A DNA stretch of 64,000 bases from Kordia sp039026955 (GTDB lineage: Bacteria; Bacteroidota; Bacteroidia; Flavobacteriales; Flavobacteriaceae): assembly GCA_039026955.1 (NCBI GenBank), contig JBCCLH010000012.1, forward strand, positions 62,001 to 126,000. Reading direction: 5' to 3'. The position numbers were made by a program, and so were the translations under genes. A model generated the notes under the pieces. The model was not told where the DNA came from, searched no databases, and saw only the letters and a program-made list of their open reading frames with translations. Positions 24,750 through 32,478 of the stretch are shown here, piece by piece; position 1 is the first letter of the stretch, and the number at the start of each line of letters is the position of its first letter.

Positions 24750-26615
24750 TTAATGATTTTTTTGAATCTTTAGCAGGTCATTTTTTGTAAAAATTCCCAC
24801 CAAATAATCATTGTCTAAAATTGGTAAGCAAGCCACGTTGTGTGTTTGCATAAGCTGTTCGGCTTTTTCAATCGTCATTTCAGGATAGCCTACCACAATA
24901 TTGGTTGTCATGATCTCTTTAGCTAATGCATCTTGGTTAGCATTGGCAACTAAATTTGCGGTTTCAATCACGCCTACAATTTTATTATCACCGTTCACCA
25001 CAGGAATGTTATGAATGTTTTTCCAATCCATCACTTTTTCAATCAACAAAATAGGATCATTTTCATTCACCACATACACTTCTTTGGTCATTACTTTATA
25101 CACTTTGTTGTGCGAGTGTGTTTCTTCATTACAAGCAATAGTCGCCAAATCCCATTCATGGACAGGAAGATTTTGCTGCTGATTGTGATACAAATGATGC
25201 GTCAATAAAATATTCGTTTCTTCCGCAGAAACCGTTTCTTTAAGTTTACGAGCACTTCGCACTTGCCATTTGCTTCCCGTTGTATTTTTTTCCACTCGTT
25301 GTACAATGATATCTAGATAATACTCAATATCAGCAGCACTTATTTTCGACTTTTTGAGTCCTTCTTTTGCTATAGGAATCATCGTTTCTAAGATGAGTTT
25401 CTTCGCAGAAATTCCTTCTCCAAACCAATTAAAATACGTGTCGATTCCCGTGCGCGCTGCTTTGATAAAGTTGCCGCGTGCATCTTTGAAATCCATTTGT
25501 TCCCAGATATTTTTGCAATCATCAGGCATGCCCTGCATCACGCCGACCCAAAATAAAGCATTGGCAATTTCGTCTTTCACACTTGGTCCCGAAGGAATAT
25601 AACGATTTTCAATGCGCAAATGTGCTACATTATTCGCCACACCATAACACACACGATTCCACTTGTACAAGGTTCCATTATGAAGATTCAACGCTTTTAG
25701 TTTTGGTTTGATGCCGTTAGCCAAATCATCCATAGAATTGCCTTCAAATTCTGTAGTAACCAAGGCTTTGTAACGCGTGATATCATCCGTGAATACATCT
25801 AGAATGGAATTCTTTACCCAATCGGTTCCGAAGGAAACTCTCGGTTTTTGTTCGCGTAATAAATGCGAGGTATTTCGAAGATCAATACTTTGTTGAAAAA
25901 GTGCAATGCGAGTTTCGCTCCACAATTCTTTCCCCAATAACATTGGCGCGTTGGTCATCACTGATAATACAGGTCCTGCAATGGCTTGTGCCCAATTGTA
26001 TGTATCAATAATTTCATCCAATCCAATCTGCAAATGCACTTGAAAACTCGTGTTACACGCTTCAAACAGGATAGATTCATGATGCAAAATAAGCTCGTCA
26101 ACACCTCTAATTTGCAGTTTAAAATCGTTTCCTTTAATCTTCTTCAGAATATCATTCAAAGTTTTATAACGCTTGTGTGGCGTCATATTTTCAAAAATCA
26201 AATCGCTGCGTTTAAACGTCGGCAAAATACCTGCGAGGATGATTTTATTATTCTTGATGACATTGGCAGCTTTTTGGGCTTTTACGAGTAAATTGGTAAG
26301 ATCGTTTTCTAGTTGCGAAAAACAATTGTCTTTTAGTACGATCGGATCGAGATTTGCTTCTATGTTGAACAAACCCAATTCGGTCGTAAAATGTGGATCA
26401 TTGATTTCTTCCAAAATTTCCAATGCATTAAATGACGGACGGTAAAATGAATCGACAATACACACTTCCTGCTCGGCGCCAATCCGCTGAATTCCTTGTT
26501 CAAAATCATTGTGTTCAATCATCGTGGCTAAGGCATCAATATCGTACAATAATTGCTTGGTAAATTCCTTTTGTAATGCGTCGGTTTCGATTGGTTTAAC
26601 TAGCTGTGATCCCAT
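24750..26615 (-). CDS. GCS2-type carboxylate-amine ligase fused to tandem CBS domains
   Basis: 621 aa. Residues about 1-480 resemble the glutamate-cysteine ligase GCS2 family (IGAEQEVCIVD, ELGLFNIEANLDP, HLQIGLDE, RIENRYIPSGP). Residues about 500-618 are two CBS motifs (VMTKEVYVVNEN-D and IMTTNIVVGYPEM) that normally sense adenosine nucleotides. It is probably an ATP-dependent gamma-glutamyl or other carboxylate-amine ligase regulated by energy charge, but the product is not established. It is divergent from a stand-alone CBS protein, with an FNR-type box midway. The downstream AstE-like gene is coupled by 18 bp. Confidence 0.85.
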   Translation of the reverse strand: MGSQLVKPIETDALQKEFTKQLLYDIDALATMIEHNDFEQGIQRIGAEQEVCIVDSFYRPSFNALEILEEINDPHFTTELGLFNIEANLDPIVLKDNCFSQLENDLTNLLVKAQKAANVIKNNKIILAGILPTFKRSDLIFENMTPHKRYKTLNDILKKIKGNDFKLQIRGVDELILHHESILFEACNTSFQVHLQIGLDEIIDTYNWAQAIAGPVLSVMTNAPMLLGKELWSETRIALFQQSIDLRNTSHLLREQKPRVSFGTDWVKNSILDVFTDDITRYKALVTTEFEGNSMDDLANGIKPKLKALNLHNGTLYKWNRVCYGVANNVAHLRIENRYIPSGPSVKDEIANALFWVGVMQGMPDDCKNIWEQMDFKDARGNFIKAARTGIDTYFNWFGEGISAKKLILETMIPIAKEGLKKSKISAADIEYYLDIIVQRVEKNTTGSKWQVRSARKLKETVSAEETNILLTHHLYHNQQQNLPVHEWDLATIACNEETHSHNKVYKVMTKEVYVVNENDPILLIEKVMDWKNIHNIPVVNGDNKIVGVIETANLVANANQDALAKEIMTTNIVVGYPEMTIEKAEQLMQTHNVACLPILDNDYLVGIFTKNDLLKIQKNH

Positions 26616-26667
26616 AATTTATAAGGTGTTGATGGATTAAAATTACCATTAAATTTTATGTTGTAAC

Positions 26668-26681
26668 ATGATAAATGTCAT
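26668..26681. promoter_or_regulatory. FNR-type box between GCS2-CBS and CBS genes
   Basis: ATGAT-AAAT-GTCAT, lying 53 bp from the minus-strand start (26615) and 56 bp from the plus-strand start (26737), nearly symmetric between the two. One half differs at a single base from a perfect palindrome. Confidence 0.62.
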
Positions 26682-26736
26682 AGTCATTTTTCAACATTGT
26701 GGCTACATTTGATACAGAATTTAAAACCTATTCGAG

Positions 26737-27156
26737 ATGAAAAAAAGAACACCTGTTTCAACGATTATGACATCGAATGTCATCACGTTAAACCATACAG
26801 ACAATTTAGATACGGCAGAACGTTTATTCAAAGCAAATAACATTCGTCACATTCCTGTAGTGAGTGGCGATGCGATTATTGGAATGTTGAGTTATACAGA
26901 CTTACTCCGCATTAGTTTTGCCGATGCTGCTTTTGATGAAGAAGATTCGGTAGAAACCATTGTGTACAATATGTTTACGATTGAGCAAGTGATGGCAAAA
27001 AATTTAATCAGTGTGAGTTCGTATACCACGATTAAAGAAGCTGCTGAAATCTTAGCGCAAAAAGAGTTTCACGCTTTACCTGTCGTAGATGATGGAAAAT
27101 TGGTCGGAATTTTAACAACCACCGATTTAATTAATTATTTGTTAGATCAATTTTAG
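26737..27156 (+). CDS. Tandem CBS-domain protein
   Basis: 139 aa consisting only of two CBS repeats: VSTIMTSNVITLNHTDNLD to GMLSYTDLLRI, and IEQVMAKNLISVSSYT to GILTTTDLINYL. Such proteins bind AMP/ATP or similar ligands and act as energy sensors. It faces the GCS2-CBS gene across the FNR-type box and is followed, 118 bp on, by a universal stress protein gene. Confidence 0.92.
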   Translation: MKKRTPVSTIMTSNVITLNHTDNLDTAERLFKANNIRHIPVVSGDAIIGMLSYTDLLRISFADAAFDEEDSVETIVYNMFTIEQVMAKNLISVSSYTTIKEAAEILAQKEFHALPVVDDGKLVGILTTTDLINYLLDQF

Positions 27157-27171
27157 AATCATTAAAATTTG

Positions 27172-27244
27172 TCAGATCGAGCGCAATCGAGATTACATGG
27201 AAATCATACATTCCTATGACTTCTCGACTGCGCTCGAAGTGACA
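27172..27244. repeat. Dispersed TCGAG/CTCGA hairpin repeat
   Basis: GTCAGATCGAGCGCAATCGAGA (left part) and TTCTCGACTGCGCTCGAAGTGACA (right part) form an imperfect long hairpin between the CBS and usp genes. Copies occur at 41846, 42776 and 51733. Confidence 0.75.
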
Positions 27245-27274
27245 TACTATTTTTAAAAATGAATCTTTAGTATC

Positions 27275-28099
27275 ATGAAAAATATTCTAATGTTAACCGA
27301 TTTTTCAACCTGTTCGCGCAATGCGATACAATATGCCGTGAATTTTCTGAAAGACGAACCTTGTTGTTTTTATGTGATGCACGTGCACAAATCGGGAAGT
27401 TTTACACTAGATGATTTAATGTCTTCCGCTACGGCGAATGTGTATGACAGTGTGCTAAAAGCTGAAAAAGAACGTTTAGAAAAGCTCAAAAATACATTAG
27501 AAGAAACCGCGTACGCACACCATACTTTCGAAACTATTTTAGAGTATAACAGTTTTATTGATGCAACCCACAAAATCATTGAAGAGAAAAATATTCACTT
27601 GCTTGTGGCAGGTTTCAACGGTGTTTCCAATGCTGCTGAAATTCTTTTTGGAAGTCACACACTGAGCATCATTCGAAGAATCAATTGCAATACGTTGGTC
27701 GTTCCTGAAGATGCCAAGTTTCACCAACCAAAAACCATATTAGTGCCGTTAGATGCGAAAGACGACATACACAATGACGCTTTTGGAAAAATTTTAGGTG
27801 TAGTGAGAGATCGAAACATTCATATGCATGTCTTACGTGTGTATGAAAAAGGCTTTTCAGGCAATCGTTATGACGAATCGTTTTTGATGAAGCATTGCAA
27901 GGACATCAACTATACGTACAATGTCATTGAAAATGTGCCCTTGGATTACGCAAAATCCAGTTATGTACAAATACACGAAATTGATACCATTGGTCTTATC
28001 GTACAAAAAGAATCCGTCTTTGATCGACTCTTTAAACATTCTTCCACAACTACCATTAGTAAGACTTTAAAGCGACCTTTGTTGGTGTTGCATCCTTGA
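27275..28099 (+). CDS. Universal stress protein, tandem UspA domains
   Basis: 274 aa. Two UspA folds are present: residues 1-145 (start MKNILMLTDFSTCSRNAIQYA, ATP-loop-like GFNGVSNAAEILFGSHTLSII) and 150-274 (TILVPLDAKDD). The G-2x-G-9x-G-S/T motif is only partly kept, so nucleotide binding is uncertain. It is a cytosolic stress/energy-limitation protein and belongs to the group of low-oxygen genes around the FNR-type boxes. Confidence 0.87.
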   Translation: MKNILMLTDFSTCSRNAIQYAVNFLKDEPCCFYVMHVHKSGSFTLDDLMSSATANVYDSVLKAEKERLEKLKNTLEETAYAHHTFETILEYNSFIDATHKIIEEKNIHLLVAGFNGVSNAAEILFGSHTLSIIRRINCNTLVVPEDAKFHQPKTILVPLDAKDDIHNDAFGKILGVVRDRNIHMHVLRVYEKGFSGNRYDESFLMKHCKDINYTYNVIENVPLDYAKSSYVQIHEIDTIGLIVQKESVFDRLFKHSSTTTISKTLKRPLLVLHP

Positions 28100-28188
28100 T
28101 TTTATAGTCTTTTCTACTTCCTTATATACGCTTATGTACTTTTTTAAAAAAGTATGCAAAAAACGTATAATTTTTGTATATTTAAAAT

Positions 28189-28659
28189 ATGAATATAGTC
28201 GATGTACGCACAGGAAAAAAACACCTAGTTGAAATTCTTCCTGTTGAAAAAGACGACTATAAGAAAATTACCAAGTCAATATTTTGGCTCAATTGGAAAG
28301 AGGAGCAAGATTTTTCTGTGTATAAATTGCAACGCAAAGGATCGAATGAACTATTAGGGTTGATTTCTCTCGAAAATTTTGATGCAGAATCAAGAGTAGA
28401 AATAAGACTGTTGGCAGTTTCAAAGAATAATAGAGGAAAAAGTAAAGAATATGCTAATATTGCAGGAAATTTAATTGCTTTTGCATGTATTGAATCCTTA
28501 AAATTATATGGAGAAATGGCATGTGTTTCTTTAGTTCCTAAAACAGAATTAGTGGCACATTATATTGAAAAATACGATATGCTTCAAGCAGGAAGAAGTC
28601 TTTTTTTAGAGGGAATTGAATTAATCAGATTAATAACGAAATACGATGGCAGAGACTAA
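28189..28659 (+). CDS. GNAT-like N-acetyltransferase, candidate toxin
   Basis: 156 aa. RVEIRLLAVSKNNRGKSKEY (about residues 65-84) has the acetyl-CoA pyrophosphate-loop form Q/R-x-x-G-x-G/S. The later pattern of V-SLVPKTELVAHYIEKYDM and FLEG is the C-terminal half of a GNAT fold, especially the small GNATs found in toxin-antitoxin units. Flanking sequence is AT-richer than its neighbours. The stop overlaps the next gene by 14 bp. It could be an ordinary acetyltransferase, because the toxin role is only suggested by gene pairing. Confidence 0.55.
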   Translation: MNIVDVRTGKKHLVEILPVEKDDYKKITKSIFWLNWKEEQDFSVYKLQRKGSNELLGLISLENFDAESRVEIRLLAVSKNNRGKSKEYANIAGNLIAFACIESLKLYGEMACVSLVPKTELVAHYIEKYDMLQAGRSLFLEGIELIRLITKYDGRD

Positions 28660-29176
28660 AGATTTAGAAAAATTTAAATATTTAATTGATTCGAGAAAGC
28701 TTTCAAAATCTGAAAAAGAAAGAGAACGAGAGTTATTAGCAAAAGCAAGGAAAGAAAGATATGCATCAATAACACTAACAGAAACTAAAATTGCAAAACT
28801 ACTGCAACTTAAATATCAGATGGAAGCGTATATAGATGATGCCAATTATAATACGACATCGTCTTTTGAAAGATTTCTTGCAGCCTATGTAGACATACTT
28901 TATGAGAAGCGAAAAAACTTTGCAGAAGATATAAGCGTGACTCCAATTTTTTTGAGTCATGTAATAAACAAGCATCGTGAACCAAAAGAATCTTTTATAA
29001 AACGATTAATAGTTCATTCTAGAGATACCTATAAAAGCATAAGTGAATTTAGTTTGGATTTATGGCTAAAAGTATATTATCAAGATAAAGTAAGTAACTT
29101 TTTAAGAGGAAGTAAAAAATGGGAGAAATCTGAAGAAAAGTATGTAAAAAGTAAATTTATTAAATCAGTTAAATAA
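28646..29176 (+). CDS. HTH-like protein, candidate antitoxin
   Basis: 176 aa. The N-terminal about 60 residues form a charged helix (SKSEKERERELLAKARKER). Residues about 85-125 read FAEDISVTPIFLSHVINKHREP-F-KRL, which resembles an XRE-type HTH (FA..L.I....LS.VIN..R.PS). The C-terminus is basic and helical. The start lies inside the preceding GNAT-like gene (14-bp overlap), so translation is coupled. The order GNAT then HTH would be a toxin-first layout like HigBA. No family is recognised with certainty. Confidence 0.5.
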   Translation: MAETKDLEKFKYLIDSRKLSKSEKERERELLAKARKERYASITLTETKIAKLLQLKYQMEAYIDDANYNTTSSFERFLAAYVDILYEKRKNFAEDISVTPIFLSHVINKHREPKESFIKRLIVHSRDTYKSISEFSLDLWLKVYYQDKVSNFLRGSKKWEKSEEKYVKSKFIKSVK

Positions 29177-29210
29177 AAAAGCAGAAAATCCCCAATATTT
29201 CCTGCTTTTC
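29177..29210. terminator. Bidirectional hairpin terminator
   Basis: AAAAGCAG (29177-29184) and CTGCTTTT (29202-29209) form the stem, with A-run and T-run on the outer flanks. It lies between the convergent HTH-like gene and the universal stress gene. Confidence 0.7.
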
Positions 29211-29247
29211 CACAATGTTTAACTACTTACAGTTAACTAACAACAAC

Positions 29248-30084
29248 CTAAATTTTGAAAGTCATCACAGGCAAAGCCGAATGATTGGCAATGTCTTCCG
29301 AAATACTTCCTTCAAAGAAATGTGCCAAGCCTTTACGCCCATGTGTCGCCACAGCAATTAAATCTGCGCCTTTTGAACTTGCAAAATTTAAAATTCCTTG
29401 CTCTATTGAATAATCGTTTACGTAATGTACGTTTTCTAAATTGTCTAAATTTCCATCGGCGGTATTTAAAAAGTCCATGACTTTGGTCTCCATTTCCGTA
29501 GAACTCTGGAAACCTGTACCTGGTAAGTTGACATACACCAAATGTAAGTTAGAATCTAGCGATTTGAATAAATGTGCCGCATTGATATACGGTTTGATGG
29601 CTTGTTTCGAAAAATCACAGGCAAACACCACTTTTTCAAAATCTGTCAAAATCGGATGATGCTTGATCACCAATACAGGAACATCTGCATGACGCACTAC
29701 TTTTTCTGTGTTCGATCCGACGAATAATTCTTTAAATCCGCTGGTTCCGTGTGAACCCATCACAATCATATCTGCGTTGTGCTCTTGTGCCACATCGTTC
29801 ACTTCTCTAAATACTTTAAAATGCTTTACAATCGGTGTTACTTTTACATCTTGTAGAAACGGTTTGTCTAAAAAGTCTGTGAACTTTTGTTCTGCCAATT
29901 TTAAGTAAAATACCGCTTCTGCTTGTTTGGAATTGTCATCATCTGAAATCAGTGCGTTTGACAATTCTAACATGTGCAATGCTAAAATTTCAGCATCGTG
30001 TTTTTGTGCGAGCATTGCAGCTGCTTCCAAAGCGTATTCCGAATGTTTTGAGAAATCTATAGGTACAATAATTTTTTGAATCAT
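29248..30084 (-). CDS. Universal stress protein, tandem UspA domains
   Basis: 278 aa, two UspA folds. The first starts IQKIIVPIDFSKHSEYALEAA and carries the ATP-binding motif VMGSHGTSGFKELFVGSNTEKV. The second ends with AVATHGRKGLAHFFEGSISED. Both copies keep the Gly motif G-2x-G-9x-G-S. It follows hemN by 16 bp on the same strand, so it is transcribed from the FNR-controlled hemN promoter. This links it to anaerobic or microaerobic adaptation. Confidence 0.92.
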   Translation of the reverse strand: MIQKIIVPIDFSKHSEYALEAAAMLAQKHDAEILALHMLELSNALISDDDNSKQAEAVFYLKLAEQKFTDFLDKPFLQDVKVTPIVKHFKVFREVNDVAQEHNADMIVMGSHGTSGFKELFVGSNTEKVVRHADVPVLVIKHHPILTDFEKVVFACDFSKQAIKPYINAAHLFKSLDSNLHLVYVNLPGTGFQSSTEMETKVMDFLNTADGNLDNLENVHYVNDYSIEQGILNFASSKGADLIAVATHGRKGLAHFFEGSISEDIANHSALPVMTFKI

Positions 30085-30100
30085 AATTGAAAAGTTTAGG

Positions 30101-31462
30101 TTAAATAGTCATGGAAAATAATTGTGTATCTGGCTTTTTGCGTTGCAATAACACATCAAATGCCATGCAAATATTACGCACAAACGGTTTTCCTTTTTTA
30201 GTAATGCTAATGGTGTTATTTTCGATCTGAATCAGTTCATCACGGATAAATTCTGCTAATTTTTCAGTGATGTTTGCCAATTCAGGAATTTGTATTGTTT
30301 CTGGTGTCCACGTGGTTTTAAAGTGGCACATCAAGTTTAAAATATGCTTGCGAATCAATAAATCTTCGGCACTCAAAATATGTCCTTTCGCCAAGGGAAG
30401 CATGCCTTCATTTACCAAGTGATGATAGGTTTCCAAATTCTTCACATTTTGTGCAAATCCGTACCAACTATCTCCAATAGAAGAGACGCCTAAGCCAATC
30501 ATCAACTGTGTTTTTTGTGCTGTGTAGCCCATAAAATTACGGTGCAAACGCTTCTCAATCATAGACGTATATAGCGAATCGGTTGGCAATGCAAAATGAT
30601 CCATTCCGATATCGGTATAATCGGCTTCTTGCAATAATTTTTTCCCCAAATTGTATTGCGCGGTTTTTTCTTCTGCCGTTGGCAAATCTTCGTTGCGATA
30701 ACCGCGTTGTCCATTTCCTTTAATCCATGGCACGTGCGCATAACTATAAAACGCAATACGATCTGGCGCTAATAATTTTGTCTTCGCGATGGTTTCTGCA
30801 ACATGTTCGGTAGTTTGAAAAGGCAGTCCAAAAATAATATCATGTCCAACCGAAGTATACCCGATGTGTCGCGCCAATTCGGTAACACGTTGTACATTCT
30901 CAAAAGGTTGTACTCTGTGAATGGCTTTTTGAACAGTTTCATTATAATCTTGGACACCAAAACATACACGTCTAAATCCAAGATCGTATAAAGTTTGTAA
31001 ATGTGCTGCTGTGGTATTATTAGGATGTCCTTCAAAACTAAATTCGTGATTGTTGGCAACCGTTGCATGAATCAATATACCTTTAATCAGTTTTCGTAAA
31101 TTTTCTGGTGAAAAGAAGGTTGGAGTTCCGCCGCCTAAGTGAATTTCTTTGATGATCGGTTTCGATTCAAAAACTTCACAATACAACGCCCATTCTTTCA
31201 AAAGCGTTTTGATATACGGTTTTTCTACTTCATGACGTTTGGTGATGCGTTTGTTGCATCCGCAGAACGTACACAGACTTTCGCAAAACGGCAAATGGAC
31301 ATACAAACTGATGCCTTCTGACGCGTTACTTTCGTCGAATGATTTTTGAACGGAGGCTTTCCATTTGCTTACGGAAAACGTCTCCATATCCCAATACGGA
31401 ACCGTGGGATAGCTTGTATAGCGCGGTCCCGCTACATTATACTTGTTTACTAAATTGCACAT
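30101..31462 (-). CDS. hemN: Oxygen-independent coproporphyrinogen III oxidase
   Basis: 453 aa from ATG 31462. The family begins M-x-L-V-x-KYN-x-PGPRYTSYPT, which fixes this start over the longer frame from 31507. It has a radical-SAM CxxxCxxC site (PFCESLCTFCGC), an additional Cys for SAM binding, then EIHLGGGTPTFF. It converts coproporphyrinogen III to protoporphyrinogen IX without O2, giving heme for cbb3 under oxygen limitation. The FNR-type box at 31511-31524 lies 49 bp upstream. A uspA gene is co-transcribed behind it. Confidence 0.96.
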   Translation of the reverse strand: MCNLVNKYNVAGPRYTSYPTVPYWDMETFSVSKWKASVQKSFDESNASEGISLYVHLPFCESLCTFCGCNKRITKRHEVEKPYIKTLLKEWALYCEVFESKPIIKEIHLGGGTPTFFSPENLRKLIKGILIHATVANNHEFSFEGHPNNTTAAHLQTLYDLGFRRVCFGVQDYNETVQKAIHRVQPFENVQRVTELARHIGYTSVGHDIIFGLPFQTTEHVAETIAKTKLLAPDRIAFYSYAHVPWIKGNGQRGYRNEDLPTAEEKTAQYNLGKKLLQEADYTDIGMDHFALPTDSLYTSMIEKRLHRNFMGYTAQKTQLMIGLGVSSIGDSWYGFAQNVKNLETYHHLVNEGMLPLAKGHILSAEDLLIRKHILNLMCHFKTTWTPETIQIPELANITEKLAEFIRDELIQIENNTISITKKGKPFVRNICMAFDVLLQRKKPDTQLFSMTI

Positions 31463-31510
31463 ACCTAATTTGTTATACGTCAAAATTAGGCATCGCGTAG
31501 CAGGCAATAT

Positions 31511-31524
31511 ATGATTTATGTCAT
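31511..31524. promoter_or_regulatory. FNR-type box upstream of hemN
   Basis: ATGAT-TTAT-GTCAT, 49 bp upstream of the hemN start. One base off a perfect palindrome. Confidence 0.65.
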
Positions 31525-31656
31525 GTTTGAAAATTTATTTCATTTTTAAAAATTACGAAGCAACTTTATGTTAAAAAGATGATAAACCTTTTGACTCGGC
31601 ATAAGATTATTGTAGCTTTAGAAATCATCTTTTGAAACGAATTTATCTTAAATCGA

Positions 31657-32334
31657 ATGAAAAAAATACTGTTTCCCATCGTACTTTTAGGAGTTGTAAG
31701 CTTGCTAGTGTATTGGGCGATTAACAGTTATTTTTTAGTAGATGACGTAAAAGTAGCTACCACCGAAAAAGAACAGCCCGTACAGCATTCCAAGATTCAA
31801 AATGGTGATATTATCTTTCAAACATCTACATCCAATCAAAGTAAAGCCATTCAATTAGCGACAAAATCTAAGTACAGTCACACGGGAATTATTTATGAAA
31901 ATGAGGATCAGTACTTTGTATATGAAGCAGTGCAACCTGTACAATTGACGCATTTACAAGCGTGGATAAATCGCGGCGAAGATGGACATTATGTAATTAA
32001 AAGACTCGCAAATGCCGATCAAGTTTTAACTCCCGCGACTTTGGCTAAGATGAAGAAAATCGGAGAAAAATTCAGCGGAAAACCCTATGATATTTATTTT
32101 GAATGGTCAGATGATAAAATCTACTGTTCTGAATTGGTTTGGAAAATATATAAAGAAGCTGCAAATATAGAAATCGGTCAACTGGAAAAACTTTCTGATT
32201 TTGATTTAAGTCATAACATCGTCAAGAGTAAAATGAAAGAGCGTTATGGCGACAATATTCCACTAAATGAAAAGGTAATTTCACCTGCGGCAATGTTTAC
32301 TTCTGATCAATTAATCCTAGTGACAGAAAAATAA
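31657..32334 (+). CDS. YiiX/YebB-like NlpC/P60-type amidase
   Basis: 225 aa. A single N-terminal membrane/signal helix (FPIVLLGVVSLLVYWAI) precedes a papain-like domain in circularly permuted form. QNGDIIFQTS, then SKYSHTGIIYE (His), and KIYCSELVWKIY (Cys) are the hallmark motifs of the YiiX family, which cleaves amide or ester bonds in lipids or cell-wall fragments. It is exported or periplasmic. The upstream region shares the gap with hemN, but the FNR-type box is nearer hemN. Confidence 0.86.
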   Translation: MKKILFPIVLLGVVSLLVYWAINSYFLVDDVKVATTEKEQPVQHSKIQNGDIIFQTSTSNQSKAIQLATKSKYSHTGIIYENEDQYFVYEAVQPVQLTHLQAWINRGEDGHYVIKRLANADQVLTPATLAKMKKIGEKFSGKPYDIYFEWSDDKIYCSELVWKIYKEAANIEIGQLEKLSDFDLSHNIVKSKMKERYGDNIPLNEKVISPAAMFTSDQLILVTEK

Positions 32335-32478
32335 ACTACAGCACATAAATTTGCTACGATATCGATATTTTATAAATTAAACTATTTATTATCATATTGT
32401 TAAGCCTGTTTTAAGGATAGGTTTAGTGCATAAATAATGTATAATTTCGTGACTAATTTATTAACTAATAGTTTACGA

